Assembly (NCBI RefSeq): GCF_024105735.1
Contig: NZ_JAAAML010000002.1
Span: forward strand, 186,001 to 250,000
Direction of reading: 5' to 3'
From: Parahoeflea alexandrii
GTDB lineage: Bacteria; Pseudomonadota; Alphaproteobacteria; Rhizobiales; Rhizobiaceae
DNA: 64,000 nt
Below the pieces are notes generated by a model. The model was not told the DNA's origin. It saw only the letters and a list, made by a program, of their open reading frames with translations, and did no database searches. Positions 40,776 to 49,939 of the stretch are shown here, in pieces (the stretch's first letter is position 1; every line of letters begins with the position of its first letter). The translations under genes were made by a program, and so were the position numbers.

Positions 40776-40802
40776 ACAATGGTTCCGGACAACAGCCATT
40801 GT
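40776..40802. promoter_or_regulatory. Second inverted repeat upstream of the SDR gene
   Basis: ACAATGG (40776-40782) and CCATTGT (40796-40802) separated by 13 bp, directly next to the palindrome at 40761. Together they make a compact regulatory site. Confidence 0.45.
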
Positions 40803-40934
40803 TGGTATGTTTCGGTGTTTCGGTCTGTCGCCACTGCACAACAGCTACGTGTTCTCGCAACATTGCACATGCTGCGCCTCCAGGCCTGGGGCTGCAAAGG
40901 ACGCGCAATCAACCGGCCGCATCGCGCTTCGTTT

Positions 40935-41846
40935 TCATCCTTCGTAAGGACGCGCCAGAGCTTCAGCCATCAGGTCGAACACCAGCCGCACCCGCCGGCT
41001 GGTGTGGACCTCACGGTGGGTCACCAGCCAGACGGGGAAGACCAGCGGCTCAAGGTCTGGCAACACCTGCACCACGCCCGGTTCCGCGTCGCCGATATCG
41101 GCGGCCATGACGCCGATGCCGAGCCCCTGCTTGACGTGGCTCCACTGCACCAGGTGGTTTTCCGAGATCAGGGGAAAATTCTTCTGTGTCAGCGTCAGCC
41201 CGAACCGGGTCATCGCCGCGATGAACTCGCCCGACCGGTTGAAGCCGATGAACTCCGCCGTCGTGAAGTCCTCGGGTGCCGATGGATTGCCGAGGCTCTC
41301 GAGATAAGAGGGCGTCGCATAGATCCGGCCATGGATGTCGCGGATCTTGCGCGCCACCAGGTTGGGCTGGGTCGGCCGGTAGTTGCGGATGGCGATATCG
41401 GCCTCGCGCCGCCTCAGGTCGCTCTCGGTATTGGTGGCGACGATCTCGACATCGATGCCCGGCGCCGCCTGCCTGAGCTGTCGGATGATCGGCGGCAGGC
41501 GGAATGCCGCGTCCGTCTCGCTGGCGCTGATCGACACCGTGCCCTCGATCGCCTGCGCCCTGCCCGAGGCCGACAGCGATATAAGCGCCGCAGCCTCGCC
41601 CATGGCGCGCACGTGATCCATCAGCTCGAGCCCGCTCGGCGTCAGCGTCAGTCCGCGCCCGACCCGCTCGAACAGCGCCACGCCGAGCTCCCGTTCCAGC
41701 GCCGTCACCTGGCGGCCGAGCGTCGGCTGCGCCATCCCCAGCGCCCGCGCGGCAGCCGACAGCGAGCCCTCCTCCGCGGTCACCAGGAATGCCCGGGCCC
41801 GGTTCCAGTCGAAATTGACAGATCTCCAATCCATGCGAAAATGCAT
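40935..41846 (-). CDS. LysR family transcriptional regulator
   Basis: A 303-aa LysR regulator with the N-terminal winged helix-turn-helix (FLVTAEEGSLSAAARALGMAQPTLGRQVTALERELG, about residues 20-54) and a substrate-binding domain. It is divergent from the alcohol dehydrogenase gene at 41925, with a 78-bp intergenic region, and most likely controls it. Start could also be MDWRSVNFDW four codons later. Confidence 0.9.
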   Translation of the reverse strand: MHFRMDWRSVNFDWNRARAFLVTAEEGSLSAAARALGMAQPTLGRQVTALERELGVALFERVGRGLTLTPSGLELMDHVRAMGEAAALISLSASGRAQAIEGTVSISASETDAAFRLPPIIRQLRQAAPGIDVEIVATNTESDLRRREADIAIRNYRPTQPNLVARKIRDIHGRIYATPSYLESLGNPSAPEDFTTAEFIGFNRSGEFIAAMTRFGLTLTQKNFPLISENHLVQWSHVKQGLGIGVMAADIGDAEPGVVQVLPDLEPLVFPVWLVTHREVHTSRRVRLVFDLMAEALARPYEG

Positions 41847-41924
41847 ATCATATCGGCATAACTGGTCAATTTATTCTGCGCTTGCGCATGGCTATATGCG
41901 GACCGGAAACTGGAGAACAGACCG

Positions 41925-42905
41925 CTGAAAGCCATTGCCTATTCCAACTATGGACCGCCGGACGTGCTCAAGCCCGTCGACCTGCCCAAGCCCGCTGCAA
42001 AACCCGGTGAAGTCCTGGTCCGGATCCGCGCCACCAGCGTCACCGCGGGCGACTACCGCGCCCGCAGCCTCGACATGCCCCCGGGTTTCGGCCTGGTCGG
42101 CCGCCTTGTATTCGGGCCTTTCCGGCCGCGCCGCCAGGTTCTTGGGGCCGAGTTTTCCGGCGTGGTCGAGGCGGTCGGCAGCGACGTCACCCGCTTCGCC
42201 CCCGGCGACCGGGTCTTTGCCTATCCCGGCGCCGGCTTCGGCGGCTATGCCGAATACGCGGTGATCGCCGAAACCGCGGCGATTGCCGCCATGCCCGCCG
42301 ATCTCGATTTCGATGAGGCCGCGGCGATCTCCTTCGGCGGCGCAACGGCGCTCAATTTCCTGCGCGACAAGGCCGGCATCAAACCCGGCGACCGCGTGCT
42401 GATCATCGGCGCCTCCGGGACCGTCGGCAGCGCCGCCGTGCAAGTCGCAAAAGCCTTTGGCGCTCATGTCACCGCAACGGCATCGGCTGGCAAGCTCGAC
42501 ATGCTGCATGATCTCGGCGCCGATGAAGTGATCGACCACTCACGTGAGAACCCCGCCGCTGCCCAGAGCGCCTACGACATCATTCTCGACACCAGCGGCA
42601 CCGCGACATACCCGAAGTATGGATCATCTCTCAAGCCCGGCGGCCGGCTGCTGCTGGTCTCCGCCAACCTGTGGCAACACATCGGCACGCTGTTTGCCCG
42701 CAAGAGCGGCGGCCGCAAGGCCTCCGGCGGCTATGCCCCCGAACGCGCCGAGGACCTGCATTTTCTCGCTGATCTTGCAGCCAGGGGAGGGTTCAAACCC
42801 CATATCGACAAGCGCTTTCCGCTGGCCGAGGCCGCCCAGGCGCACCGCTACTACGAGAACCCGGCCCGGAAGGGCAACGTTGTCATCACCATTGATCCGG
42901 CCTGA
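41925..42905 (+). CDS. NAD(P)-dependent alcohol dehydrogenase (MDR family), CTG start
   Basis: A 326-aa medium-chain dehydrogenase/reductase of the quinone-oxidoreductase-like type without zinc ligands, with the nucleotide-binding IIGASGTVGSAAVQVAKAFGA. The first in-frame ATG/GTG-type codon is at 41964, but this would delete the conserved first strand. Reading back, the frame is KAIAYSNYGPPDVLKPVDLPKP preceded by a CTG at 41925, with GGAG 9 bp upstream. Homologues begin MKAI..., so CTG is the likely start. Divergent from a LysR regulator. Confidence 0.8.
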   Translation: MKAIAYSNYGPPDVLKPVDLPKPAAKPGEVLVRIRATSVTAGDYRARSLDMPPGFGLVGRLVFGPFRPRRQVLGAEFSGVVEAVGSDVTRFAPGDRVFAYPGAGFGGYAEYAVIAETAAIAAMPADLDFDEAAAISFGGATALNFLRDKAGIKPGDRVLIIGASGTVGSAAVQVAKAFGAHVTATASAGKLDMLHDLGADEVIDHSRENPAAAQSAYDIILDTSGTATYPKYGSSLKPGGRLLLVSANLWQHIGTLFARKSGGRKASGGYAPERAEDLHFLADLAARGGFKPHIDKRFPLAEAAQAHRYYENPARKGNVVITIDPA

Positions 42906-43060
42906 CCCCCCCGGGGCGACCAGGCCACCTCCTGCCGGTCAGGCCGGAGGTCCAAACAGGCCGTTGAATTTCATCGCCGGACTGCATAGACACGGAGGCT
43001 TGAATGGGCGCACCGGCGTCCCGAAATCTGGCCGCGCGGCCAGGGAAAGACCGAGTTCAC

Positions 43061-44206
43061 ATGAGCCTCCCCAACGACCTCAAAGCCTCCACCATCGCGG
43101 CCCAGGCCGGCGGCGTCATCGACATGCCCTCGGGCGGTGTCGTGCCGCCGGTGCAGCCGTCCACCACCTTCGTCCGCGACGAGGATTACGCGCTGGTCAA
43201 TCCCGACAACATCTATTCGCGCGACAATTCCGACATCGTCCGCATCACCGAAAATGTGCTGGCGCGGCTGGAGAACGCGGAAGAAGCGCTGCTGTTCCCC
43301 TCCGGCATGGCAGCCATCGCCGCGCTGTTCCGCACCCTGCCGAACGGCGCCACGGTTGTGGTTCAGTCGGGCATCTACTGGGGCACCACCAAGTGGCTGC
43401 GCGATTTCTCCGCCCGCCGCCAGATTGCCCTGCACGAGGTCGACGCGTCTGATGCGTCGGCACTCGAACAGGCCTGCACCACGCACCGGCCCGCGCTGGT
43501 CTTCATCGAAACCCCCTCCAACCCCTGGCTCAAATCAGTCGACATCGCCCGAGCCGCCAGCTGCGCCCACGCGTCCGGTGGTCTGCTCGCCGTCGATTCC
43601 ACCGCAGCCACCCCGGTGCTGCAGAAGCCGCTGGAACTTGGCGCCGACATCGTCATGCATTCGGCCACCAAGGGCATCAACGGCCATTCCGACGTGCTCG
43701 CAGGCGTGCTCGCCACCGCGGCACCCGCAGCAAAGGTCTGGACCGACATCAAGGCCGACCGCCACGATGCCGGCGCCGTCATCGGACCCTTCGAGGCCTG
43801 GCTCCTGCTCCGCGGCATGCGCACCCTGCCGTTGCGCGTCGAGCGGATGAGCGCCAATGCGCTCAAGATCGCCAGCTGGCTCAAGGCCCATCCAAAGGTC
43901 ACGGATGTCTTCTATCCCGGCCTTGCAAGCCATCCCGGCCACAAGGTTGCGGCCCGCCAGATGCAAGGCGGCTTCGGTTGCCTGTTCTCATTCCTGGTTC
44001 AGGGCGGCGCGCCCGAGGCGCTCGCGGTGGTCGGCAAGCTCAAGCTGTTTCACCGCGCGACCTCGCTGGGCGGCGTCGAAAGCCTGGTCGAACACCGCCA
44101 CACCATCGAACCGCACACCGGCATCCCCGAAAGCCTGATCCGCGTCTCGGTCGGCATCGAGGACGCCGACGACCTGATCGCGGACCTGAGCCAGGCGCTG
44201 GGGTGA
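43061..44206 (+). CDS. metC: Cystathionine beta-lyase
   Basis: A 381-aa PLP-dependent Cys/Met metabolism enzyme. The Schiff-base lysine is K204 in HSATKGINGHSDVLAG; FIETPSNPWLK (148-158) and the C-terminal SLGGVESLVEHRHT are typical. The proximal YGxxGNP/T region is replaced by NIYSRDNSDIV, and the SGMAAI helix matches beta-lyases rather than gamma-synthases. The closest assignment is cystathionine beta-lyase (cystathionine to homocysteine), though some members are alliinase-like. The ATG after AGGGAAAGACC was chosen. Confidence 0.86.
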   Translation: MSLPNDLKASTIAAQAGGVIDMPSGGVVPPVQPSTTFVRDEDYALVNPDNIYSRDNSDIVRITENVLARLENAEEALLFPSGMAAIAALFRTLPNGATVVVQSGIYWGTTKWLRDFSARRQIALHEVDASDASALEQACTTHRPALVFIETPSNPWLKSVDIARAASCAHASGGLLAVDSTAATPVLQKPLELGADIVMHSATKGINGHSDVLAGVLATAAPAAKVWTDIKADRHDAGAVIGPFEAWLLLRGMRTLPLRVERMSANALKIASWLKAHPKVTDVFYPGLASHPGHKVAARQMQGGFGCLFSFLVQGGAPEALAVVGKLKLFHRATSLGGVESLVEHRHTIEPHTGIPESLIRVSVGIEDADDLIADLSQALG

Positions 44207-44226
44207 GTTAGGTCGGGGGCTCCCCA

Positions 44227-44383
44227 ATCTCCCCCCTTGCGGGGGAGATGTCGGCATAGCCGACAGAGGGGGGTGAGGCTCACCGTTCTTCGAAAAGCCG
44301 GCGGATGCCGAGACATCGCCCCCCCTCTGTCACATCGCCCCCCCTCTGTCACTTCGTGACATCTCCCCCGCAAGGGGGGAGAT
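44227..44383. repeat. Nested palindromic intergenic repeat, 26-bp perfect inverted arms
   Basis: The 26-bp segment 44227-44252 occurs as its exact reverse complement at 44358-44383; each arm is itself a hairpin (TCTCCCCCC-TTG-CGGGGGAGA). Between them lies a 19-bp tandem direct repeat ACATCGCCCCCCCTCTGTC at 44313-44331 and 44332-44350, whose CCCCTCTGTC half is also the reverse complement of GACAGAGGGG at 44262-44271. This is a mobile-looking or BIME-like element of the type scattered through rhizobial genomes. It sits between the metC and sdhB genes. Confidence 0.85.
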
Positions 44384-44416
44384 CGGGAGACGCGAGCCTC
44401 AGTTACAATCGGACAC

Positions 44417-44440
44417 AAAAAAGAGGCGCCTGAACGCCCC
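44417..44440 (-). terminator. Terminator of the sdh operon
   Basis: On the minus strand GGGGCG-TTCAGG-CGCCTC (44440 to 44423) forms a stem with one wobble pair, followed by a run of six T. It lies 26 bp past the sdhB stop. Confidence 0.7.
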
Positions 44441-44466
44441 CTTTTCAACTTCGTATCTTGCCAGCC

Positions 44467-45246
44467 CTACACCCGGCGCTCCACCATCATCTTCTTGATC
44501 TCGGCAATCGCCTTGGCGGGGTTGAGGCCCTTGGGGCAGGTCTGCGCGCAGTTCATGATGGTGTGGCAGCGGTAGAGCCGGAACGGATCCTCAAGATCAT
44601 CCAGCCGCTCGCCGGTGGCTTCGTCTCTCGAGTCGATCAGCCAGCGATAGGCCTGAAGCAAGACCGCGGGACCGAGATAACGGTCACCGTTCCACCAGTA
44701 GCTCGGGCACGAGGTCGAGCAGCAGGCGCACAGGATGCACTCGTAGAGCCCGTCGAGCTTGGCCCGGTCCTCGTGGCTCTGCTTCCATTCCTTGGCCGGT
44801 GTTGGCGACACCGTTTTGAGCCACGGCTCGATCGAGCGGTGCTGGGCGTAGAAATTGGTCAGATCCGGCACCAGGTCCTTGACCACCGGCAGATGCGGCA
44901 GCGGATAGACCTTCACCGCCCCGTCGATCTCGTCGAGACCCTTGGTGCAGGCGAGCGTGTTGGTGCCGTCGATGTTCATCGCACAGGAACCGCAAATGCC
45001 CTCGCGGCAGGACCGGCGCAGCGTCAGCGTCGCGTCGATCTTGTTCTTGATCCACAACAGGCCGTCGAGCACCATCGGACCGCAATCATCGGTGTCGATG
45101 TGGAACGTGTCGATGCGCGGATTTTCCGCGTCATCCGGCGACCAGCGGTAGATCTTGAATTCGCGCGTGTTCTTGGCGCCTTCCGGCTTCGGCCAGGTCT
45201 TGCCCGGCTTCGGCTGCGAATTCTTCGGGAGTGTGAGTTCAACCAT
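44467..45246 (-). CDS. sdhB: Succinate dehydrogenase iron-sulfur subunit
   Basis: A 259-aa electron-transfer subunit of complex II. The N-terminal plant-type ferredoxin domain with [13 protein letters not shown] (2Fe-2S) and the C-terminal ferredoxin motifs [16 protein letters not shown] and [17 protein letters not shown] (4Fe-4S and 3Fe-4S) are complete. It follows sdhA by 15 bp. Confidence 0.97.
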   Translation of the reverse strand: MVELTLPKNSQPKPGKTWPKPEGAKNTREFKIYRWSPDDAENPRIDTFHIDTDDCGPMVLDGLLWIKNKIDATLTLRRSCREGICGSCAMNIDGTNTLACTKGLDEIDGAVKVYPLPHLPVVKDLVPDLTNFYAQHRSIEPWLKTVSPTPAKEWKQSHEDRAKLDGLYECILCACCSTSCPSYWWNGDRYLGPAVLLQAYRWLIDSRDEATGERLDDLEDPFRLYRCHTIMNCAQTCPKGLNPAKAIAEIKKMMVERRV

Positions 45247-45261
45247 TGTCTCTGTTCCCTC

Positions 45262-47103
45262 TTAGTACACGCGGGCCTTGGGCGCGATCTTGGCGAGATC
45301 GATGCCTTCGGCAATCAGCTCGGTGTGGACGGGACGGTAGTCGAGCCTGACCGCGCCCTTCTCGTCGACCCAGGACAGCGTGTGCTTGCGCCAGTTCTCG
45401 TCGTCGCGGCCGCCCATCGGACCATCCTTGTAGTCCTCGCGGGCATGCGCGCCACGGCTTTCCTTGCGCGCCTCGGCCGAGACCACGGTGGTGATCGCAT
45501 TGGCCATCAGATTGTCGAGCTCGAGCGTTTCCATCAGGTCCGAATTCCAGATCAGCGACCGGTCGGTGACCTTCACGTCGGACAGCTCGCCCCAGATCTC
45601 GCCCATCCGCTTGCAACCGGATTCGAGCGATTCCTGGGTGCGGAACACGGCGGCGTCTTCCTGCATGGTGCGCTGCATCTTCTCGCGCAGCTCGGCCGTC
45701 GGCGTCGAGCCCGAAGCATGGCGCACGCCGTCGAAGCGGGTCATGATCTTCTCGAACGAAGCCTCGTTGACCGCAGGGATCGCCGAAGTCCGGTCGATCA
45801 CTTCGCCGGCGCGGATCGCCGCTGCGCGGCCGAAGACCACCAGGTCGATCAGCGAGTTGGAGCCCAGACGGTTGGCGCCGTGCACCGAGGCGCAACCGGC
45901 CTCGCCGACGGCCATCAGGCCCGGGGTGACCCGGTCCGGCTGGTCCGTGGTCGGGTTCAGCACCTCGCCCCAGTAGTTGGTCGGGATGCCGCCCATGTTG
46001 TAGTGCACCGTCGGCAGCACCGGGATCGGTTCGCGGGTCACGTCGACGCCGGCAAAGATCTTGGCACTTTCCGAGATCCCTGGAAGCCGCTCGTGCAGCA
46101 CCGCGGGATCAAGGTGATCGAGGTGCAGGAAGATGTGGTCCTTGGCCTTGCCGACGCCGCGGCCCTCGCGGATTTCCAGCGTCATGCAGCGCGACACCAC
46201 GTCGCGCGAGGCCAAGTCCTTGGCCGACGGCGCATAGCGTTCCATGAAGCGCTCGCCCTCGGAATTGACCAGGTAGCCGCCTTCGCCGCGCGCCCCCTCG
46301 GTGATCAGGCAGCCTGCGCCGTAGATCCCTGTCGGGTGGAACTGCACGAACTCCATGTCCTGCAGCGGCAGGCCAGCGCGCGCGATCATGCCGCCGCCGT
46401 CGCCGGTGCAGGTATGCGCCGAAGTGGCCGAGAAATAGGCGCGGCCGTAGCCGCCGGTGGCCAGCACCACCATCTTCGCCGAGAAGCGGTGAATGGTGCC
46501 GTCATCAAGGTTCCAGGCGACAACACCGGTGCAGCGGCCATCCTCTTCCATCAGCAGGTCGACGGCGAAATACTCGATGAAGAACTCGGCATTGTTCTTC
46601 AGCGACTGGCCGTAAAGCGTGTGCAGAATGGCATGGCCGGTGCGGTCGGCCGCCGCACAGGTGCGCTGCACCGGAGGGCCTTCGCCGTAATTCTGCATGT
46701 GGCCGCCGAACGGCCGCTGGTAGATCCGCCCGTCCTCGGTGCGCGAGAACGGCACGCCGTAATGCTCAAGCTCGTAGACCGCCTTCGGCGCTTCCATGGT
46801 CAGGTACTGCATGGCGTCGACATCGCCGAGCCAGTCCGAGCCCTTGACCGTGTCATACATGTGCCACTGCCACGAATCGGGCGTCATGTTGGTCAGCGAG
46901 GCGGCGATGCCGCCCTGTGCGGCGACCGTATGCGACCGGGTCGGAAACACCTTTGAGATACAGGCGGTGCGGAAGCCCTGTTCGGCCATGCCCAGCGTGG
47001 CGCGCAGTCCGGCGCCGCCGGCGCCCACCACGACCACGTCATAGGCGTGATCGACAATCGAATAGGCGCGTCCGCCAATGTTGACGCTCGACGTCATTAC
47101 CAT
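45262..47103 (-). CDS. sdhA: Succinate dehydrogenase flavoprotein subunit
   Basis: A 613-aa FAD-binding catalytic subunit. The FAD motif [15 protein letters not shown], covalent-flavin histidine in [12 protein letters not shown], and the active-site HPTGI and GAR... motifs are intact. An alternative ATG two codons later exists. It is 6 bp after sdhD. Confidence 0.97.
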   Translation of the reverse strand: MVMTSSVNIGGRAYSIVDHAYDVVVVGAGGAGLRATLGMAEQGFRTACISKVFPTRSHTVAAQGGIAASLTNMTPDSWQWHMYDTVKGSDWLGDVDAMQYLTMEAPKAVYELEHYGVPFSRTEDGRIYQRPFGGHMQNYGEGPPVQRTCAAADRTGHAILHTLYGQSLKNNAEFFIEYFAVDLLMEEDGRCTGVVAWNLDDGTIHRFSAKMVVLATGGYGRAYFSATSAHTCTGDGGGMIARAGLPLQDMEFVQFHPTGIYGAGCLITEGARGEGGYLVNSEGERFMERYAPSAKDLASRDVVSRCMTLEIREGRGVGKAKDHIFLHLDHLDPAVLHERLPGISESAKIFAGVDVTREPIPVLPTVHYNMGGIPTNYWGEVLNPTTDQPDRVTPGLMAVGEAGCASVHGANRLGSNSLIDLVVFGRAAAIRAGEVIDRTSAIPAVNEASFEKIMTRFDGVRHASGSTPTAELREKMQRTMQEDAAVFRTQESLESGCKRMGEIWGELSDVKVTDRSLIWNSDLMETLELDNLMANAITTVVSAEARKESRGAHAREDYKDGPMGGRDDENWRKHTLSWVDEKGAVRLDYRPVHTELIAEGIDLAKIAPKARVY

Positions 47104-47109
47104 GATCTG

Positions 47110-47499
47110 TCAGCCTCCGAAGCCGAGTTTGAGAACCGCGAACAGCGAAACGGCGCCGACCGCGATCGAAAAGAATGTGTTGAGGATCAACAGGCTCACC
47201 TTCATGCCCTCGGCATGGATATAGTCCTCGATGATGACTTGCATACCGAGCTTCATGTGAATGATGCCGGAAATCACCACCAGGCCCATCAGAACCGCCA
47301 CCAGCGGGTTGGACAGCGCGCCGGCCACCACCGCATAGGGCTCGCCATTATAGGCGATGATGAAGAAGATGAAGAACAGCAGCAGCGGCACGTTGGCCAC
47401 CGCCGTCAGCCGCTGCCGCCAGAAATGGTCGGTGCCTTCCTTGGCCGAGCCGAGCCCGCGGACTTTCGAGAGAGGCGTACGCATCTTGTTGGTATCCAT
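47110..47499 (-). CDS. sdhD: Succinate dehydrogenase membrane anchor subunit
   Basis: A 129-aa protein with three transmembrane segments (about residues 30-50, 56-76 and 99-120) and the alphaproteobacterial SdhD pattern [28 protein letters not shown]. It anchors SdhAB and forms the quinone site with SdhC. The gap to sdhC is 13 bp. Confidence 0.93.
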   Translation of the reverse strand: MDTNKMRTPLSKVRGLGSAKEGTDHFWRQRLTAVANVPLLLFFIFFIIAYNGEPYAVVAGALSNPLVAVLMGLVVISGIIHMKLGMQVIIEDYIHAEGMKVSLLILNTFFSIAVGAVSLFAVLKLGFGG

Positions 47500-47512
47500 A
47501 TCCCTCTTGCTC

Positions 47513-47908
47513 CTAGAAACGGGCTGCGTAGCCGGCGATCCAGACCAGGATCGTCAGTGTGATCGAACCCGCGAGTGTCGCCCAAGCCATCTTGGTCGAG
47601 GTCGCCGGATCAAAGCCGCGGCCGGTGTCCCAGATGAAATGGCGGATGCCGCCCAGCATGTGATGCAGCAGCGCCCATGTGTAGCCGAACAGCACCAGCC
47701 GTCCGAGGATCGAGCCGAAGATCCCGTTGACCCAGTCGAAATAGGCTTCACCCGAAGCCGCAGCCACCAGCCACCAGGCCACCAGCAGCGTGCCGGCGTA
47801 AAGCGCCATGCCGGTGAAGCGGTGGACGATGGACATCACCATGGTCGGAATTTGTTTGTAGATGCTCAGGTGCGGCGACAATGGCCGGTTCTGCGTCACA
47901 TTGGTCAT
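47513..47908 (-). CDS. sdhC: Succinate dehydrogenase cytochrome b556 subunit
   Basis: A 131-aa protein with three transmembrane helices: [30 protein letters not shown] at the N terminus and the heme-ligand histidine region [13 protein letters not shown]. First gene of sdhCDAB. The upstream 263 bp should hold the operon promoter. Confidence 0.95.
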   Translation of the reverse strand: MTNVTQNRPLSPHLSIYKQIPTMVMSIVHRFTGMALYAGTLLVAWWLVAAASGEAYFDWVNGIFGSILGRLVLFGYTWALLHHMLGGIRHFIWDTGRGFDPATSTKMAWATLAGSITLTILVWIAGYAARF

Positions 47909-48171
47909 CGGGACCTTGTCCTTTTTTCCCTCAAGAAACCCATCCGCTTCTCCGCAAGGTGATCGGCGGCAGGTTTGCGGAGGTTTTAGTGCGTTATGTG
48001 CACCGCGTCAAAGCCCGGTTTGCCATCGGCAGCGCGCCTTTCGTCGAAAGCGAAACGGGCTTTCGCCTTCCATAGCGCTTCAAACGATTCAAAATGCTTA
48101 ACGGCGGCCACAAGCCCCCGCTTCGCCGCCCGGGAGAGCTTCAAGGGCGCAGGTGGCGTTGCGAAAAACAA

Positions 48172-48636
48172 TCAGCGTGAGTGGTCGAATCGCAGTTCCC
48201 AGCTCGAAAAATCCGCCTTGGTGGCAAGTTTTTCATAGAGCTTGCGGCCTTCTTCCGGCTGCCGCGGGGCGTTGAGGATGATTCGCGACCAACCGCGCGC
48301 GTCGCTCTCCTCGGCCAGCATGTCGATCATCGCCTGGGCGATGCCCATCTTGCGGTGCAGGTGGCTCACATAGAGATGATCGACCTGGCCGCAGCGCATG
48401 CCGGTCACCGGATCCGGAAGGTCGTAGAAGATCACGAAACCGACCAGTTCGCCATCGAGCCGGGCTCCGAAGATCTGGGCGACGCGGTCCTGCAGCAGCG
48501 TTTCGGCGTAGTAATCGTCCGGACGGCGCGGCGCACCGCGCTTGAGCGACTGGACATAGGCAGCCAGCAGCGGCGAGAAATGATGCGCGTCATTAAGGCG
48601 CAGCAGCGAAATGTCGATGTTCTTGGGCGTACTCAT
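48172..48636 (-). CDS. GNAT family N-acetyltransferase
   Basis: A 154-aa acetyltransferase (start could be three codons earlier). The acetyl-CoA loop is HRKMGIAQAMIDML, followed by GWSRIILNAPRQPEEGRKLYEKL, a pattern common in the small MsnO8/YhhY-like GNAT group. Substrate unknown. Convergent to nothing; it is followed by the + strand secreted protein at 48874. Confidence 0.83.
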   Translation of the reverse strand: MSTPKNIDISLLRLNDAHHFSPLLAAYVQSLKRGAPRRPDDYYAETLLQDRVAQIFGARLDGELVGFVIFYDLPDPVTGMRCGQVDHLYVSHLHRKMGIAQAMIDMLAEESDARGWSRIILNAPRQPEEGRKLYEKLATKADFSSWELRFDHSR

Positions 48637-48873
48637 GGCCGGCATGTTTGGTTCAAAGCCGCTTCACGGTCAAGCCTGTAGAAAGTCGCATCGCAGCAGA
48701 AATACGCCCGGACCGGAACCGGGGGCGCGTTTTAACGTTAACCGGCGATAGCCACCCCGCCGTCCGTGACTCGCTACCACGCCTGGTGCACAATGAAGCC
48801 GGATTTGTCTGCGAAGAACAGACCCGCGCAGCCCGAGCTTAAGCGCAACCCGACCTTCAGGAAGGATACCGCC

Positions 48874-49314
48874 ATGACCGCCACGCTTTTTTCGCACGCC
48901 CCGGGCCGCAGGACTGCCCTGGCAGCCCTTGCGTTGCTGGCAGGCTTCGGTATGGCAATTGGCAGTTCTGCCCTCGCAAGTGACCTGAAGCCGCCATCGG
49001 GCAAGTCCCGGCTGCTCAATGACAGCGACATCACCATTGTCATCATCGATGACAATGACCGCCGTTCGTCTTCGCGCAGCGGCGGCTCGAGCCGCTCGGA
49101 ACCGGCACCGGTGCGCGCGCCGTCCGGCAAGGTCAGCCGCGAAGAGGACGACGTTACAATCCGTTTCAGGCGTGACCGCAGCACGGCAACCGGCACCGGC
49201 AGCACCGTCACCACCACCGGCACCAGCACCGGAAACCCCGGCCCGAAGATCATCATCGTCGACCGCAACAGCAATGGCTGCGACGGTGGCGGGGTCTGCG
49301 TCATCCGGCCCTGA
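48874..49314 (+). CDS. Secreted hypothetical protein, Ser/Thr/Gly-rich
   Basis: A 146-aa protein with a signal peptide (ALAALALLAGFGMAIGSSALAS, about residues 15-36) and a low-complexity mature part rich in Ser, Thr, Arg and Gly. It ends with VDRNSNGCDGGGVCVIRP, the only cysteine pair. No domain recognised. Start chosen at MTATLF because the frame upstream is unconserved in composition; GGAAGG lies 10 bp before it. Confidence 0.68.
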   Translation: MTATLFSHAPGRRTALAALALLAGFGMAIGSSALASDLKPPSGKSRLLNDSDITIVIIDDNDRRSSSRSGGSSRSEPAPVRAPSGKVSREEDDVTIRFRRDRSTATGTGSTVTTTGTSTGNPGPKIIIVDRNSNGCDGGGVCVIRP

Positions 49315-49561
49315 ATTTCGGCAGGCTCGCCCTGGAGTGATCCCGCGCCACGGGCGGTACGGGCGACCGTGTGCCTGGCGCATTGCTGGACCAGAGGGAC
49401 TCGTTTCGGCCGGGTTTTGGCGAATTCTGTCCCGCTACGGGACATGTCAGCGGCCGTCTGGATAGCCGCGAAACCGCATCCTAACCATGCTTTCGGGTTC
49501 AGCGTGACCGCCGCTCGCAATAGGCAGACACTGTCTCCATCAAGCCGAAGGAGGAAGTCAC

Positions 49562-49807
49562 ATGCGATCGACATCCTGGAATACGCCGCTCACCATCGAT
49601 GATCCCGAGACGGGGCTCCACAAGACGGTGAAATCCGCCCGGCAGGCGAAGATCCTGCTCCACCGGAACTGGCCGGACACCCATGGCAGCCGCTACCACG
49701 TTGCCGAGCAGGCTTGCGAAGAAGTGATCAGCGGCAAGGCGCCGCCCCGCAAGGCACGCCATGCCCTCATCGCCGCAGCCATCGAAGCGCATCTACATGT
49801 AAGCTGA
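49562..49807 (+). CDS. DUF982 small protein
   Basis: An 81-aa protein with the DUF982 pattern (VKSARQAKILLHRNWP... YHVAEQACEEVISGKAPPRKARHALIAAAIEAHL). The family is expanded in rhizobia, often on megaplasmids; function unknown. GAAGGAGG lies 8 bp before the ATG. A strong bidirectional terminator follows at 49863-49895. Confidence 0.82.
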   Translation: MRSTSWNTPLTIDDPETGLHKTVKSARQAKILLHRNWPDTHGSRYHVAEQACEEVISGKAPPRKARHALIAAAIEAHLHVS

Positions 49808-49862
49808 TGCAGCGGGCGGGACCATGGCGACCGCCACGACCGGATAATGAAGGCCTTAATCG

Positions 49863-49895
49863 AAAGAACCCGCCGGTCACCCGGCGGGTTCTTTT
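49863..49895. terminator. Bidirectional rho-independent terminator
   Basis: AAAGAACCCGCCGG (49863-49876) pairs with CCGGCGGGTTCTTT (49881-49894) over a TCAC loop, 14 bp of stem, with a T-run on both strands. It ends the DUF982 gene on + and leuC on -. Confidence 0.88.
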
Positions 49896-49939
49896 GTCAG
49901 CTTGATTCCTGGGCCGGCATCACGCGGCCTGCAAAAGCC

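Noticed and set aside
41880-41924. CGCAT...ATGCG half-sites (41885-41900) as LysR operator
   Set aside because: Plausible location but the arms are only 5 bp and the region contains several similar short words; not strong enough to list.
44227-44383. Tandem repeats at 44.3 kb as a CRISPR array
   Set aside because: Only two contiguous 19-bp copies, no spacers, and the unit is a palindrome; no cas genes in the window.
44458-46956. 832-codon frame antisense to sdhA/sdhB
   Set aside because: Shadow of sdhAB; arginine/histidine-rich composition without motifs.
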